A stretch of 64,000 nucleotides of DNA, taken from assembly GCF_013003985.1 (NCBI RefSeq), contig NZ_CP053073.1:1488001-1552000 (forward strand), given 5' to 3'. How positions within the stretch are numbered: position 1 is the stretch's first letter; the number at the start of each line of letters is the position of its first letter. A model generated the notes under the pieces. The model was given only the letters and a program-made list of their open reading frames with translations, was not told where the DNA came from and searched no databases. Below, piece after piece: positions 27,241 to 37,213 of the stretch. Position numbers and translations under genes: made by a program. Source of the stretch: Usitatibacter palustris (GTDB taxonomy: Bacteria; Pseudomonadota; Gammaproteobacteria; Burkholderiales; Usitatibacteraceae).

Positions 27241-28356
27241 ATGAAAGCCATTTCCACGCAGGCACGCGTGGCCGTCTTCGCTTTCGCTATAACGGCCGCA
27301 TCCACGTCTTTCGTTGTCCACGCCCAGGAGAAGATCCTCATCGGCCAATCGGCCCCGCTTTCGGGTCCCGTTGCCGACGTCGGCCGCGACATCCGCGACG
27401 GCGCGCTCGCCTACTTCGCCAAGGTGAACGCAGCCGGCGGCATCAATGGCCGCAAGATCGAGATGATCACGCTCGACGACGTGAGCGACCGCAAGCGCGC
27501 GGGCGCGAACGCGAAGATGCTCATCGAAGAGAAGAAGGTCTCGCTCCTCTATGGCTTTGCCTCCGCGACGTTGAGCCTCGACGCGATTCCCATCGCCGAA
27601 GCCAACGGGATGGCGATCTTTGCCCCGTTCTCGGGTTCGCTCGCGATTCGCGACAAGAAGTCGGTCTACACGGTCCGCGCATCCTATGGCGACGAAATCT
27701 CGCGCATCGTGGCGCACTGGTCCGTGTTCGGCGCGACGAAGATGGCCGTCATCCACTACGACGACGAAGTGGGCAAGGTGAACTACACCACCGTCGCGGA
27801 CCTGCTCAAGGCCCACGGCCAGACGCCGCACCGGGTCTCGGTGAAGCGCGGCGCCAAGGTGGACCCGAAGGTGTTCGAGGACCTGTTTGCCTACGGTCCG
27901 CAGGTGATCATCGCCACGACGCAATTTCCTCCGGTGCTCGAGCTCATCGACGCGATGGCGAAATCGAGCAAGTCATTCCCGATTTCGGCGCTGTCGTTCG
28001 TGAATCCCGATGAGCTCGCGGGCTCGAAGGCCGCGAAGGGCACCAACGTCACCCAGGTGGTCCCGAACCCGCGCACGACGTCGGTGCCTATCGTGAAGGA
28101 ATGCGGCGAAGTGATGGCGGCCGCGAAGGTCGAGCTCAACTACACGACGCTCGAGAGCTGCATCGCCGCCAAGGTGCTCGTCGAAGGCCTGCGCAAGGCG
28201 CGCGGCACGTCACCCAAGGAAGTCGTCGCCGGCCTGCAGAAGATCGGCAAGTACGACACCGGCGGGTTCGTGGTGAACATCTCGGATACGTCGCAGCACG
28301 GCAGCAACTGGACGGATCTGTCGATCCTGTCGCGCGGCGGCACGTACCGCAACTGA
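27241..28356 (+). CDS. Branched-chain-amino-acid-type ABC solute-binding protein, paralog
   Basis: A 371-residue LivJ/LivK-type binding protein with a signal peptide ending F-V-V-H-A-Q and the opening ILIGQSAPLSGPVADVGRD and AAGGINGRKIEM. CGGAGGGG lies just before the ATG at 27241. The frame is open far upstream, but that part is antisense to the divergent paralog and not coding. The 219-base spacer to the divergent gene is AT-richer than its surroundings and may hold a shared promoter region; no clear box was identified. No transport-membrane genes are adjacent. Confidence 0.85.
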   Translation: MKAISTQARVAVFAFAITAASTSFVVHAQEKILIGQSAPLSGPVADVGRDIRDGALAYFAKVNAAGGINGRKIEMITLDDVSDRKRAGANAKMLIEEKKVSLLYGFASATLSLDAIPIAEANGMAIFAPFSGSLAIRDKKSVYTVRASYGDEISRIVAHWSVFGATKMAVIHYDDEVGKVNYTTVADLLKAHGQTPHRVSVKRGAKVDPKVFEDLFAYGPQVIIATTQFPPVLELIDAMAKSSKSFPISALSFVNPDELAGSKAAKGTNVTQVVPNPRTTSVPIVKECGEVMAAAKVELNYTTLESCIAAKVLVEGLRKARGTSPKEVVAGLQKIGKYDTGGFVVNISDTSQHGSNWTDLSILSRGGTYRN

Positions 28357-28367
28357 AGACGCAAGGG

Positions 28368-28384
28368 GCGGGCGTTCAGCCCGC
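28368..28384. other. Hairpin overlapping the dnaJ stop
   Basis: GCGGGC and GCCCGC around GTTCA form a short GC-rich stem at the convergent end of the binding-protein gene and dnaJ; the dnaJ stop codon lies in the loop. It lacks a T-run. Confidence 0.4.
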
Positions 28385-29509
28385 GAAGAAGGCCCGCACC
28401 TTGTCCATGAACGACTTCGCGCGAGGGCTGTGGCGATCGCCGTCCTTGCGGTTGATCTCCTCGAACTCGCGCAGGATTTCCTTCTGGCGGTCGGTGAGCT
28501 TCACCGGCGTCTCGACCACGATCTCGCACAGGAGATCGCCCGGGTAGCTCGAGCGCACGCCCTTGATCCCCTTGCCGCGCAGCCGGAAGACCTGGCCGGT
28601 CTGCGTCTCCGCGGGAATCTTGATCTTCGCGTGGCCGTCGAGCGTCGGGATCTCCACTTCGCCGCCGAGCGCGGACATGCCGAAGCTCACCGGCATCTCG
28701 CAATGCAGGTCGTCGCCGTCGCGCTGGAAGACCCCGTGCTCCTGGAGGTGGATCACGACGTAGAGGTCGCCCGACGGTCCGCCGTTCACGCCCGCTTCAC
28801 CTTCGCCGGCGAGGCGGATGCGATCGCCCTCGTCGATGCCCGCGGGAATCTTCACCTGCAGGGTCTTGTGCTTCTTCAGGCGTCCCGCGCCGCGGCAGGC
28901 GGTGCAGGGGTCCGTGATCATGCGGCCGGTGCCGTGGCACGTGGGGCAGGTCTGCTGGATCGAGAAGAAACCCTGCGAGACGCGCACCGAGCCCTGGCCG
29001 TTGCACGACGTGCACGTCTTGGGCTGCGTGCCGGGCTTCGCACCCGAGCCGTGGCAGGTTTCGCATTCCTCCATCGCCGGAATGCGGATCTTGGTCTCGG
29101 TGCCGCGCGCGGCTTGTTCGAGCGAGATCTCGAGGTTGTAGCGGAGATCCGCGCCGCGATAGACGTTGGAACGCGGACCGCCCGCGCGGCCGCCGAAGAT
29201 GTCGCCAAAGATGTCGCCGAATGCTTCGGCGAAGCCGCCGAAGCCCGCCTCACCCGGCCCCGGACCGCCGCCCATCTGCTGGCTCACGCCGGCGTGCCCG
29301 TAGGCGTCGTAGGCACGGCGCTTCTCGGCTTCCGAGAGGATCTCGTAGGCTTCCTTCGCTTCCTTGAACTTCTCTTCCGAATCCTTGCTGTCGGGATTGC
29401 GGTCGGGGTGGAACTTCATCGCGAGCTTGCGATAGGCCTTCTTGATGTCCTCGTCGGAGGCATCCTTGTTCACGCCGAGCACTTCGTAGTAATCGCGCTT
29501 CTGAGCCAT
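28376..29509 (-). CDS. dnaJ: Chaperone protein DnaJ
   Basis: The Hsp40 cochaperone of DnaK. The 377-residue protein has the J domain with HPD ([10 protein letters not shown]), a Gly/Phe-rich segment, four zinc-finger repeats ([32 protein letters not shown]) and the C-terminal substrate domains. The ATG at 29509 follows GGGGA; a TTG one codon upstream is less likely. A terminator-like hairpin separates it from dnaK, so it is probably expressed at a lower level. Confidence 0.97.
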   Translation of the reverse strand: MAQKRDYYEVLGVNKDASDEDIKKAYRKLAMKFHPDRNPDSKDSEEKFKEAKEAYEILSEAEKRRAYDAYGHAGVSQQMGGGPGPGEAGFGGFAEAFGDIFGDIFGGRAGGPRSNVYRGADLRYNLEISLEQAARGTETKIRIPAMEECETCHGSGAKPGTQPKTCTSCNGQGSVRVSQGFFSIQQTCPTCHGTGRMITDPCTACRGAGRLKKHKTLQVKIPAGIDEGDRIRLAGEGEAGVNGGPSGDLYVVIHLQEHGVFQRDGDDLHCEMPVSFGMSALGGEVEIPTLDGHAKIKIPAETQTGQVFRLRGKGIKGVRSSYPGDLLCEIVVETPVKLTDRQKEILREFEEINRKDGDRHSPRAKSFMDKVRAFFAG

Positions 29510-29533
29510 CAATTTCCCCGTTCCCTAAAACCG

Positions 29534-29557
29534 AAAAAGGGCCGGACCTTACGGCCC
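29534..29557 (-). terminator. Terminator-like attenuator between dnaK and dnaJ
   Basis: On the minus strand GGGCCG (29557-29552) and CGGCCC (29544-29539) form a stem followed directly by TTTTT. It lies between the dnaK stop and the dnaJ start. Partial termination here would reduce dnaJ mRNA relative to dnaK. Confidence 0.7.
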
Positions 29558-29585
29558 GACCCCGTCATGCGTTTGCAGCCAAGCC

Positions 29586-31541
29586 TCAAGCCGATTTCTT
29601 GTCCTTCACTTCCGTGAACTCGGCGTCGACCACGTTCTTGCCGTCGTCGGCTTTCGCCTCGGCGGAGGCGGCCTGCGCTTCCGGGCCGGGCGCGGCGCCG
29701 GCTTCGGCTTGCGCCTTGGCCTGCGTCTCGGCGTAGACCTTCTCGCCCAGCTTCTGCGAGGCGGTCAGCAGCGCCTGGGTCTTGGCCTCGATCGCGTCCT
29801 TGTCTTCGCCCTTGATCACTTCCTCGAGTTCCTTGGCGGCGGCCTCGATCTTTTCCTTCTCGCCGGCTTCGAGCTTGTCGCCGTATTCCGTGAGCGACTT
29901 CTTGATCGAATGGAGTGCGGTGTCGGCCTGGTTGCGCGCGGTCACCAGCTCGAGGGCCTTCTTGTCCTCGTCGGCGTGCGCCTCGGCGTCCTTCACCATG
30001 TTCTGGATCTCTTCCTCGGTGAGGCCCGAGCTCGCCTTGATGGTGATCCGGTTCTCCTTGCCCGTGCCCTTGTCCTTGGCGTGCACGTGCATGATGCCGT
30101 TCGCATCGATGTCGAACTGCACCTCGATCTGCGGCATGCCGGCCGGGGCGGGCGGAATCCCTTCCAGGTTGAACTGGCCAAGGCTCTTGTTGCCGCGGGC
30201 CATGTCGCGCTCGCCCTGGAGCACGTGGATGGTCACCGCCGACTGGCCGTCTTCGGCCGTCGAGTAGACCTGGCTCGCCTTGGTCGGGATCGTCGTGTTC
30301 TTCTGGATGAGCTTGTGCATCACGCCGCCCTTGGTCTCGATACCGAGCGACAACGGCGTCACGTCGAGCAGCAGGACGTCCTTCACGTCGCCCTGGAGCA
30401 CGCCGCCCTGGATCGCGGCGCCGACGGCGACCGCTTCATCCGGGTTCACGTCCTTGCGCGGCTCCTTGCCGAAGAAGGCCTTCACCTTCTCCTGCACCTT
30501 GGGCATGCGCGTCATGCCGCCCACGAGGATCACGTCGCCGATGTCGGCGAGGTTCACGCCCGAATCCTTGAGCGCGATCTCGCACGGCTTGATGGTCTTC
30601 TCGATGAGGTCATCGACGAGCGACTCGAGCTTCGCGCGCGTGAGCTTCATCTCGAGGTGGGCCGGGACGCCGTTGGCCATCGCGATGTAGGGCTCGCGCA
30701 CTTCCGTCTGCTGCGAAGAGGAGAGCTCGATCTTCGCGCGCTCGGCGGCACTCTTGATGCGCTGGAGCGCGATCGGGTCCTTCGACAGATCGAGGCCGTT
30801 CTGCTTTTTGAACTCGTCGACGATGTAGTCGATGATGCGCTGGTCGAAGTCCTCGCCGCCCAGGAACGTGTCGCCGTTCGTGGAGAGCACTTCGAACTGG
30901 TGTTCGCCGTCGACGTTGGCGATCTCGATGATCGAGATGTCGAACGTGCCGCCGCCCAGGTCATAGACCGCGATCTTGCGATCGCCTTCCTTCTTGTCCA
31001 TGCCGAACGCCAACGCCGCCGCCGTGGGCTCGTTGATGATGCGCTTCACCTCGAGGCCGGCGATGCGGCCCGCGTCCTTGGTGGCCTGGCGCTGGGAGTC
31101 GTTGAAGTAAGCCGGCACGGTGATGACAGCTTCCGTGACGGGCTCGCCGAGATAATCCTCGGCGGTCTTCTTCATCTTGCGCAGCACTTCGGCCGAAACC
31201 TGCTGGGCCGCGAGCTTGTTGCCGCGCACTTCCACCCAGGCGTCGCCGTTGTCGGCCTTCACGATCTTGTAGGGCATGAGGCCGATGTCCTTCTGGACCT
31301 CGGCTTCCTCGAACTTGCGGCCGATGAGGCGCTTCACCGCGTAGAGGGTGTTCTTCGCGTTGGTGACGGCCTGGCGCTTGGCGGGGGCACCGACGAGGAT
31401 CTCGTCGTTCTCCGCATAGGCCACGATCGAGGGCGTGGTTCGCGCGCCTTCGGAGTTCTCGATGACCTTGGGCTTGCCGCCTTCCATGATGGACACGCAC
31501 GAGTTCGTGGTGCCCAGGTCGATGCCGATGATCTTTGCCAT
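29586..31541 (-). CDS. dnaK: Chaperone protein DnaK (Hsp70)
   Basis: An ATP-driven chaperone with 651 residues. The ATPase phosphate loops are visible ([41 protein letters not shown]), the substrate-binding domain follows [16 protein letters not shown], and the C-terminal lid ends in an acidic, Ala-rich tail ([13 protein letters not shown]). It sits between grpE and dnaJ. A sigma-32-type promoter lies in the 62-base gap before it, so it can be induced without grpE. Confidence 0.98.
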   Translation of the reverse strand: MAKIIGIDLGTTNSCVSIMEGGKPKVIENSEGARTTPSIVAYAENDEILVGAPAKRQAVTNAKNTLYAVKRLIGRKFEEAEVQKDIGLMPYKIVKADNGDAWVEVRGNKLAAQQVSAEVLRKMKKTAEDYLGEPVTEAVITVPAYFNDSQRQATKDAGRIAGLEVKRIINEPTAAALAFGMDKKEGDRKIAVYDLGGGTFDISIIEIANVDGEHQFEVLSTNGDTFLGGEDFDQRIIDYIVDEFKKQNGLDLSKDPIALQRIKSAAERAKIELSSSQQTEVREPYIAMANGVPAHLEMKLTRAKLESLVDDLIEKTIKPCEIALKDSGVNLADIGDVILVGGMTRMPKVQEKVKAFFGKEPRKDVNPDEAVAVGAAIQGGVLQGDVKDVLLLDVTPLSLGIETKGGVMHKLIQKNTTIPTKASQVYSTAEDGQSAVTIHVLQGERDMARGNKSLGQFNLEGIPPAPAGMPQIEVQFDIDANGIMHVHAKDKGTGKENRITIKASSGLTEEEIQNMVKDAEAHADEDKKALELVTARNQADTALHSIKKSLTEYGDKLEAGEKEKIEAAAKELEEVIKGEDKDAIEAKTQALLTASQKLGEKVYAETQAKAQAEAGAAPGPEAQAASAEAKADDGKNVVDAEFTEVKDKKSA

Positions 31542-31579
31542 TTTCGTAGTCCTTCTTCGAATGCTGTTGGTCTAGTACT

Positions 31580-31608
31580 TAAATCGGGTTTTTCGGCGCG
31601 ATTTCAAC
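31580..31608 (-). promoter_or_regulatory. Sigma-32 (heat-shock) promoter of dnaK
   Basis: On the minus strand GTTGAAA (31608-31602), a 13-base spacer and CCCGATTTA (31588-31580) match the RpoH consensus CTTGAAA-N13-CCCCATNTA closely. The -35 box overlaps the grpE stop codon. Confidence 0.75.
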
Positions 31609-32143
31609 CGGGCGCGGCCGCTACCGTGACGAGGGCGGGGCGCAGTACGCGGTCGTGCAGCAGCCAGCCTTTCTGCAGCAGCGCGACCACGGTGTTGGGT
31701 TCCTGCTCGCTCGGCACCGCGCTGATGGCCTGGTGGCGGTGCGGATCGAATTTCTCGCCGACGGCCGGGGCCACGGGCTTGAGGCCGAAGCGTTCGAACA
31801 CGGCATCGAGCTGGCGTGCGGTGAGCTCAACACCCTGGCGAACCGCCTCGAGCGACGAGCTTTCCACAGTGAGCGCGGCTTCGAGTCCGTCCTTCACGCC
31901 GAGCAGGGCGGAAGCCATGCCCTCGACGCCGAATTTGTGCGCCTTGGAGACGTCTTCCTGGCCGCGGCGGCGGACGTTCTCGGTTTCCGCCTTCGCGCGC
32001 AGCCATTCCTCGCGCAGGCGAGCGGCTTCGGCGAGTGCCTCGGCCAGCGGATCGGGTTGTGCGTTCGGCGCGGTTGCGCCGGCATCCGGAATGCCGACGC
32101 CTTCAGGCGTCTCCCCGGTACTGGTCTGAGCAGGCTCCCCCAA
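31604..32143 (-). CDS. grpE: Nucleotide exchange factor GrpE
   Basis: GrpE releases ADP from DnaK. The 179-residue protein has an acidic, low-complexity N-terminus, a long coiled coil ([20 protein letters not shown]) and the C-terminal beta domain with [12 protein letters not shown]. The start is a TTG at 32143 with GGAG exactly 7 bases upstream; the nearby ATG at 32156 is out of frame. A sigma-32 promoter lies about 35-65 bases upstream. Confidence 0.94.
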   Translation of the reverse strand: MGEPAQTSTGETPEGVGIPDAGATAPNAQPDPLAEALAEAARLREEWLRAKAETENVRRRGQEDVSKAHKFGVEGMASALLGVKDGLEAALTVESSSLEAVRQGVELTARQLDAVFERFGLKPVAPAVGEKFDPHRHQAISAVPSEQEPNTVVALLQKGWLLHDRVLRPALVTVAAAPG

Positions 32144-32177
32144 GGGAAATCTCCATTAAAAACATATCGTTGCGGAG

Positions 32178-32207
32178 AAGTTGGGGGTGCCGTAGGGGTA
32201 TTTCAAC
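32178..32207 (-). promoter_or_regulatory. Sigma-32 (heat-shock) promoter of grpE
   Basis: On the minus strand GTTGAAA (32207-32201), a spacer of about 14 bases and CCCCAACTT (32186-32178) fit the RpoH consensus. It lies between the stop of the small membrane-protein gene and grpE. Confidence 0.65.
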
Positions 32208-32219
32208 CCTCCGGTAGGA

Positions 32220-32573
32220 CTATTTCTTCGGAGGGCTGAAGAGCAGCCAGCTGGTGACCAGCGTGATCACGCTGTAGAGGACCGAGCCGATCAGCGCGGC
32301 CATGAAGCCGGTGACCTCGAAGCCCTTCACGACCTCGGCCACGAACCAGAACAGCAAGGCGTTGATCACGAAGATGAAAAGCCCGAGCGTGAGGATGGTC
32401 ACGGGCAGCGTGAGGATCACCAGGATGGGCCGGATGACCGCGTTCACCAGCCCCAGGACCAGCGCGGCCATGAGTGCCGCGAAGAAGGTCGTGACCGCCA
32501 CGCCGGGGTAAAGGTAGGCCACCAGCAGCAGGGCGGCAGCGTTGACGATCCAGCGCAGCAACAGGCTCAGCAT
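32220..32573 (-). CDS. Small integral membrane protein, YvlD/phage-holin-4 family
   Basis: A 117-residue hydrophobic protein with four predicted transmembrane helices (about 5-25, 30-50, 55-75, 85-110) and the pattern GLVNAVIRPILVILTLPVTI characteristic of the YvlD / mycobacterial DUF360 family. Its function is not known; despite the family name no phage genes are present. It lies 10 bases after hemH in the hrcA-hemH unit. Confidence 0.82.
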   Translation of the reverse strand: MLSLLLRWIVNAAALLLVAYLYPGVAVTTFFAALMAALVLGLVNAVIRPILVILTLPVTILTLGLFIFVINALLFWFVAEVVKGFEVTGFMAALIGSVLYSVITLVTSWLLFSPPKK

Positions 32574-32583
32574 CGGTTTCTCC

Positions 32584-33576
32584 TCAACGGTCGTACAACA
32601 AGGGCAGGCTATCGAGCGCGATCGCGGTCAGCGCTGTCATCCAGGCGGGGGTGTCATTCGTGGTGGGAATGTAATGGAACTCCTTCCCGCCCGCGGCCCG
32701 GAACGTCTTGCGTCCTTCGATGGCGATTTCCTCGAGCGTCTCCAGGCAGTCGGAAGCGAAGCCCGGGCAGGCCACGTCCACGCGGCCCGCCTTCTCCCAC
32801 CCCAGCCTCGAGAGGACTTCATCAGTCGCCGGGCCGATCCACTCGGCCTTGCCGAAGCGCGACTGGAACGTGACGATCGTGCGCGCATCGTTCCACCCGA
32901 GCTCGGTGGCGATGAGGCGGGCACTCGTGTGGCATTGCGTCTTGTACGGGTCGCCCGCGTCGATCATCGCCTTGGGCAAGCCGTGGAAGCTCAACACGAG
33001 GCGGTCGGGGCGGCCGTGCTTCATCCAGTAGTCGTTGATGTTCTTCGCCACCGCCTTCACGTAGCCGGCGTTGTCGTGGAAGTCCTGCACGACATGGACG
33101 CGTCCGAACGGATGGTACTTCTGCGCTTTCGCGAGCGCGTCCTCGACACTCGCGGTCGTGCTCGCCGAGTACTGCGGATAGAGCGGCAGCACCAGCAGGC
33201 GCTTGCAGTTGCGCTCCTTGAGTTCGGCCATGCCCGCGGCGATCGAGGGCTTCCCGTAGCGCATGGCGGCCACCACCGGGATTGCGACCTTGAGCCGCTC
33301 GCCCATGTAGCCCTTGAGCATCTGGGCCTGGCGCTCGAGGTACACGCGCAGGGGCGAGCCGTCGGGCGTCCAGACCTGCTTGTACTTCTCGGCGGAGGTG
33401 CCGCCGCGGAAGGGCAGCACGAGGAAATTGAGGATCGGCCACCAGAGGACCGGCGGGATCTGCACGACGCGCGGATCCATCAGGAATTCGCGCAGGTACC
33501 GGCGCACGGCGCGCGGCGTGGGCTCATCGGGCGTGCCGAGGTTGACGAGCAGGACCCCCGTGCGTTCGATACCCAC
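32584..33576 (-). CDS. hemH: Ferrochelatase
   Basis: HemH inserts iron into protoporphyrin IX as the last step of heme synthesis. Visible are VLLVNLGTPDEPTPRAVRRYL at the start, the catalytic His in LVLSFHGLPKAM and the C-terminal VACPGFASDCLETLEEI. It has 330 residues and starts with GTG directly after the hrcA stop (TGA then GTG). The hrcA-hemH arrangement upstream of grpE is seen in other betaproteobacteria. Confidence 0.95.
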   Translation of the reverse strand: MGIERTGVLLVNLGTPDEPTPRAVRRYLREFLMDPRVVQIPPVLWWPILNFLVLPFRGGTSAEKYKQVWTPDGSPLRVYLERQAQMLKGYMGERLKVAIPVVAAMRYGKPSIAAGMAELKERNCKRLLVLPLYPQYSASTTASVEDALAKAQKYHPFGRVHVVQDFHDNAGYVKAVAKNINDYWMKHGRPDRLVLSFHGLPKAMIDAGDPYKTQCHTSARLIATELGWNDARTIVTFQSRFGKAEWIGPATDEVLSRLGWEKAGRVDVACPGFASDCLETLEEIAIEGRKTFRAAGGKEFHYIPTTNDTPAWMTALTAIALDSLPLLYDR

Positions 33577-34587
33577 TCAGTGCTGGGACAACGCGGAAGA
33601 AACGAGCTTGGCGGTGACGTCGACGATCGGGATCACGCGCTCGTAGGCCATGCGGGTGGGGCCGATCACGCCGACGGTGCCCATCACCACGCCGTCCACT
33701 TCGTAGGGTGCGGTGACGATCGAGCATTCGTCGAGGGGTACCAGCTGCGACTCACCGCCGATGAAGATCTTCACGCCCTCGGCGCGCTCGCTTTGCTCGA
33801 GCAGGCCCAGGAGCTGGGTCTTCCTCTCGAAGAGGTCGAACATCTTGCGCAGGCGCTGCATGTCCGAGGAGATTTCCAGGAGGTTGCGCTCGCCGGAGAT
33901 CACGACGTCCTCGTGCTTCTCCTTGAGCGCTTCGCTGCCGGTGGCAAGGGCCGCCTGCGTGAGGGCAGAGATGTCCCCGTGCAGTTGCGTGAGCTCGTTG
34001 CGCACCTTGTGGCGCAGCTGGTCGAACTCCAGCCCGGCGTAGTTCTGGTTGATGAAGTTCGCCGCTTCCACGAGCTGCGAGGGCGAATAGACGACGTCGG
34101 TCAGGAGCACGCGGTTCTGCACCTCGCCGTCGCTCGCGACCATGATCAGCAGCACGCGCTTTTCCGAAAGCCGGAAGAACTCCACGTGGCGCAGCACGGC
34201 GCCGCGCCGGCGGGGGGCCACCACGACGCCGGCAAAATGCGTGAGGTCGGACAGGAGCTGCGAGGCGGCCGAGACCACGCGATGCGGGTCGTCGGGCAGC
34301 AGGTGCTTCTGGAGCTGCTCCTGTTCGAGCTGTTCCATCGGGCGCACGGTGAGCAGGGTATCGACGAAGAAGCGGTAGCCCTTGGGCGTGGGAATGCGGC
34401 CGGCGGAGGTGTGCGGGCTCGCGACGAAGCCCATCTCCTCGAGGTCGGCCATGACGTTGCGGATGGTGGCGGGCGACAGCTCGAGCGAAGAGACCTTCGA
34501 GAGGGCACGCGAGCCGACGGGTTGTCCGTCGGCGATGTAGCGCTCGACCAGGATCTTGAGGAGGCTCTGGGCGCGGTCGTTGAGCAT
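33577..34587 (-). CDS. hrcA: Heat-inducible transcription repressor HrcA
   Basis: HrcA represses class I heat-shock genes by binding CIRCE operators. The N-terminal winged helix is present ([17 protein letters not shown] then [25 protein letters not shown]), followed by the GAF-like domain with [18 protein letters not shown]. Start at 34587 (336 residues, M-L-N-D) is preferred over the ATG at 34596 by comparison with the family. No CIRCE sequence was found near hrcA or dnaK, so its targets are probably elsewhere, such as groESL. Confidence 0.95.
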   Translation of the reverse strand: MLNDRAQSLLKILVERYIADGQPVGSRALSKVSSLELSPATIRNVMADLEEMGFVASPHTSAGRIPTPKGYRFFVDTLLTVRPMEQLEQEQLQKHLLPDDPHRVVSAASQLLSDLTHFAGVVVAPRRRGAVLRHVEFFRLSEKRVLLIMVASDGEVQNRVLLTDVVYSPSQLVEAANFINQNYAGLEFDQLRHKVRNELTQLHGDISALTQAALATGSEALKEKHEDVVISGERNLLEISSDMQRLRKMFDLFERKTQLLGLLEQSERAEGVKIFIGGESQLVPLDECSIVTAPYEVDGVVMGTVGVIGPTRMAYERVIPIVDVTAKLVSSALSQH

Positions 34588-34644
34588 GGGCCCCATTCTA
34601 TTTCATTAAAACGCCTCACTCCCCATCGTGATTTAATTGAGGCC

Positions 34645-35520
34645 ATGCCTTCGCCATTCAAGACCGCGGCCATCATTGGCAAAAGCGACGCGGCGAACCT
34701 CCCCCAGACCCTCGAGCAGCTGACCGGGGCACTTCGCCGCCGCGGAGTCGCGATCCACATGGATGCCGCGACCGCGACCGCCGCCCGTTCCAAGCCCGAT
34801 GCCACGCATGCGCTCGACAAGCTCGGCGAAGGCGCGGACATCTGCATCGTCGTGGGCGGGGATGGAACGCTGCTTTCTTGCGCGCGCCGCATGGCGGAAC
34901 GCAAGGTGCCCCTGGTCGGCGTGAACCTCGGACGCCTGGGCTTCCTCACCGACATCCCGGCCGACAACGTGGCCCCGGCGATCGAAGAGGTCCTCGACGG
35001 CGAGTACACCTCGGAGAGCCGCACGCTGCTCGATGCCTGGGTGTCGCGCGGCGGCAAGCGCACGTTCGCGACCACGGCGATGAACGACGTCGTGGTGAGC
35101 CGCGGCGCCGTGGCCAACATGATCGAGCTCTCGGTCGCGATCGACGGCGAGTTCATCTACAACCTGCGTGCCGATGGCCTGATCGTCGCCACGCCGACCG
35201 GCTCGACCGCCTATGCGCTTTCCGCGGGCGGCCCGATCCTGCACCCGGCCCTTTCCGCGATCTCGCTCGTGCCGATCTCGCCGCACACGCTTTCGAACCG
35301 GCCGGTCGCGATCCAGAGCAGCGCGAAGATCGAGATCACGCTGCTGCGTGGGCGCGACGCGCGCGCGAACTTTGACGTGCAGGCCCACAGCGTGCTGGAA
35401 GTCGACGACGTCGTGACGATCACCGCCTCGCCCCATTCCGCGGTGATCCTGCATCCGAAGGCTTACCGGTACTTCTCGATGCTGCGCAACAAGCTGCACT
35501 GGAACGAAGAAAACAACTGA
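34645..35520 (+). CDS. nadK: NAD kinase
   Basis: NadK phosphorylates NAD to NADP. The 291-residue protein shows the GGDGT motif (VVGGDGTLLSCARRMA), NLGRLGFLTDI and TPTGSTAYALSAGGPI. The ATG at 34645 follows the hrcA divergent region by 57 bases and matches family length; the same frame runs open far upstream as antisense of hrcA and hemH but is not coding. RecN follows 13 bases after the stop, a common pairing. Confidence 0.96.
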   Translation: MPSPFKTAAIIGKSDAANLPQTLEQLTGALRRRGVAIHMDAATATAARSKPDATHALDKLGEGADICIVVGGDGTLLSCARRMAERKVPLVGVNLGRLGFLTDIPADNVAPAIEEVLDGEYTSESRTLLDAWVSRGGKRTFATTAMNDVVVSRGAVANMIELSVAIDGEFIYNLRADGLIVATPTGSTAYALSAGGPILHPALSAISLVPISPHTLSNRPVAIQSSAKIEITLLRGRDARANFDVQAHSVLEVDDVVTITASPHSAVILHPKAYRYFSMLRNKLHWNEENN

Positions 35521-35533
35521 GCGCTGCACGCCG

Positions 35534-37213
35534 ATGCTTCGTGCCCTGGCCATCCGCGACTACGTGATCGTCGACCGCCTCGACCTCGAGCTGGGCGCGG
35601 GCTTCACCGCGCTCACCGGCGAGACGGGTGCGGGCAAATCCATCCTCGTCGATGCGCTCGCACTCGCCCTGGGCGGCCGCGCGGATGCGGGCGTGGTTCG
35701 CACGGGCTGCGAGCGCTCCGACATCAGTGCCGAATTCGAGGCCACGGGCCCGGCCCTCGAATGGCTGCGCGCCGCGGAGCTGGAGGAGGGCGATGGCGCG
35801 TGTGTCGTACGGCGCACCATCGACGTGTCCGGCCGGTCGCGCGCGTTCGTGAACGGTCGTCCGGCGACGGTTGCGCAGTTGCGCGAGCTCGGCGAGCGGC
35901 TTCTCGACATTCATGGCCAGCACGAGCACCAGCTGCTGCTCAAGCGCGATGCGCAGCGCGCGTTGCTCGATGTCTATGCGAAAGGCACGGCGCTCGCGCG
36001 CGAAGTGAGCGGGTTGCATGCGCAGTGGCGCAAGCTCGCCAACCAGCGCACGGCGCGCGAGAACGCGCAGGCGAGCAGTGCGCGGGAACGCGAATTGCTC
36101 GCGCACGAGATCCGCGATCTCGAAGCGCTGGGTTTCGAGCCGGCGCAGTGGGCCGAAGAGCAAGCCGAACACGGACGGCTCGCGCACGCGCAGGAGCTGA
36201 TCGAAACCGTCACCACGTGCGCCGAAGCGCTCGATGAATCCGAGGAGTCGGCAACCAGCCGGCTCGGGCGTGCAAGCACGCTGCTCGCGGAAGCCGCGGC
36301 GTTCGATGCGGGTCTCGAAGAAGCGCGTCGCGATGTGGAAGCGGCGAACGTCCATGCCGCAGAGGCCGCGCAACAGTTGCGCCGCTATCTGCAGAAACTC
36401 GAAGTCGATCCGGGTCGCCTCGCGGAAGTCGATCGCAGGCTCGCCGCCGTGCACGATTGCGCGCGCCGCTTCCGGGTCGATCCTTCCGGCATTCCCGGAG
36501 CCCTCGCGGAGCGCCGCGCGCGCCTCGCGGAGCTCGGTGGCGAGGAAAGCCTCGAACAACTGAAGGCGCAGGAAGCCGCCGCGCAAGCGCAGTTCCGCAC
36601 GTCGGCCGCGAAGCTTTCGAAGCTGCGGCGCGACGGCGCGAAGAAACTGGGCGGTGAAGTCACCAAGACCATGCAGCGCCTGGGCATGGAAGGCGGGCGC
36701 CTGTCGGTCGCGATCGAAGCGCTGGAGGAACCCACTTCGGGCGGGCTGGAGAGTATCGAGCTGCAGGTGTCGGCGCATGCGGGCCAGCCGCTCGCACCGC
36801 TCGCGAAGGTTGCTTCGGGCGGCGAGCTCTCGCGCCTGGCACTGGCGATCCAGGTCCTGCTCTCCGGCCAGGCCGCGGTACCCACGCTCGTGTTCGACGA
36901 GGTCGATTCGGGCATCGGCGGGGGTGTCGCCGAAATCGTCGGCAAATTGCTCCAGTCCCTGGGCATGCACCACCAGGTCCTTTGCGTGACGCACCTCGCG
37001 CAGGTCGCGTCTCACGCGCGTGCGCAGTTGCGCGTCTCGAAGCATCCGGGCGCGCGCGGCACCGTCGCCGCTGTCGAGCCGCTCGATCCCGAGGAGCGCG
37101 TCACCGAGATCGCCCGCATGCTCGGCGGCCTCAAGATCACCGAAGCTACGCGGCGCCACGCGGTCGAGATGTTGCAAAACGCCCGCGCTGCGGGTACATC
37201 GTCGCGGGTATGA
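35534..37213 (+). CDS. recN: DNA repair protein RecN
   Basis: An SMC-like ATPase in double-strand break repair. The Walker A motif (TGETGAGKSILVDALALAL) is near the N-terminus, a long coiled coil occupies the centre (about 150-350), and the ABC signature LASGGELSRLALAIQVL-type and Walker B VFDEVDSGIGG are near the C-terminus. It has 559 residues. Its stop overlaps the start of the patatin gene (ATGA). Confidence 0.96.
   Translation: MLRALAIRDYVIVDRLDLELGAGFTALTGETGAGKSILVDALALALGGRADAGVVRTGCERSDISAEFEATGPALEWLRAAELEEGDGACVVRRTIDVSGRSRAFVNGRPATVAQLRELGERLLDIHGQHEHQLLLKRDAQRALLDVYAKGTALAREVSGLHAQWRKLANQRTARENAQASSARERELLAHEIRDLEALGFEPAQWAEEQAEHGRLAHAQELIETVTTCAEALDESEESATSRLGRASTLLAEAAAFDAGLEEARRDVEAANVHAAEAAQQLRRYLQKLEVDPGRLAEVDRRLAAVHDCARRFRVDPSGIPGALAERRARLAELGGEESLEQLKAQEAAAQAQFRTSAAKLSKLRRDGAKKLGGEVTKTMQRLGMEGGRLSVAIEALEEPTSGGLESIELQVSAHAGQPLAPLAKVASGGELSRLALAIQVLLSGQAAVPTLVFDEVDSGIGGGVAEIVGKLLQSLGMHHQVLCVTHLAQVASHARAQLRVSKHPGARGTVAAVEPLDPEERVTEIARMLGGLKITEATRRHAVEMLQNARAAGTSSRV

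Noticed and set aside
29709..32129. 806-codon open frame on the plus strand over dnaK and grpE
   Set aside because: Antisense of dnaK. Such frames opposite dnaK are a well-known codon-bias artefact.
32220..32573. Phage holin as evidence for prophage
   Set aside because: The family name is historical; the protein is a chromosomal YvlD-type membrane protein with no phage neighbours.
32542..34644. Long upstream extension of the nadK frame
   Set aside because: It lies antisense to hemH and hrcA; nadK has a proper start at 34645 and normal family length from there.
34588..34644. CIRCE operator upstream of hrcA
   Set aside because: No TTAGCACTC-N9-GAGTGCTAA match; the only similar words are single half-sites.
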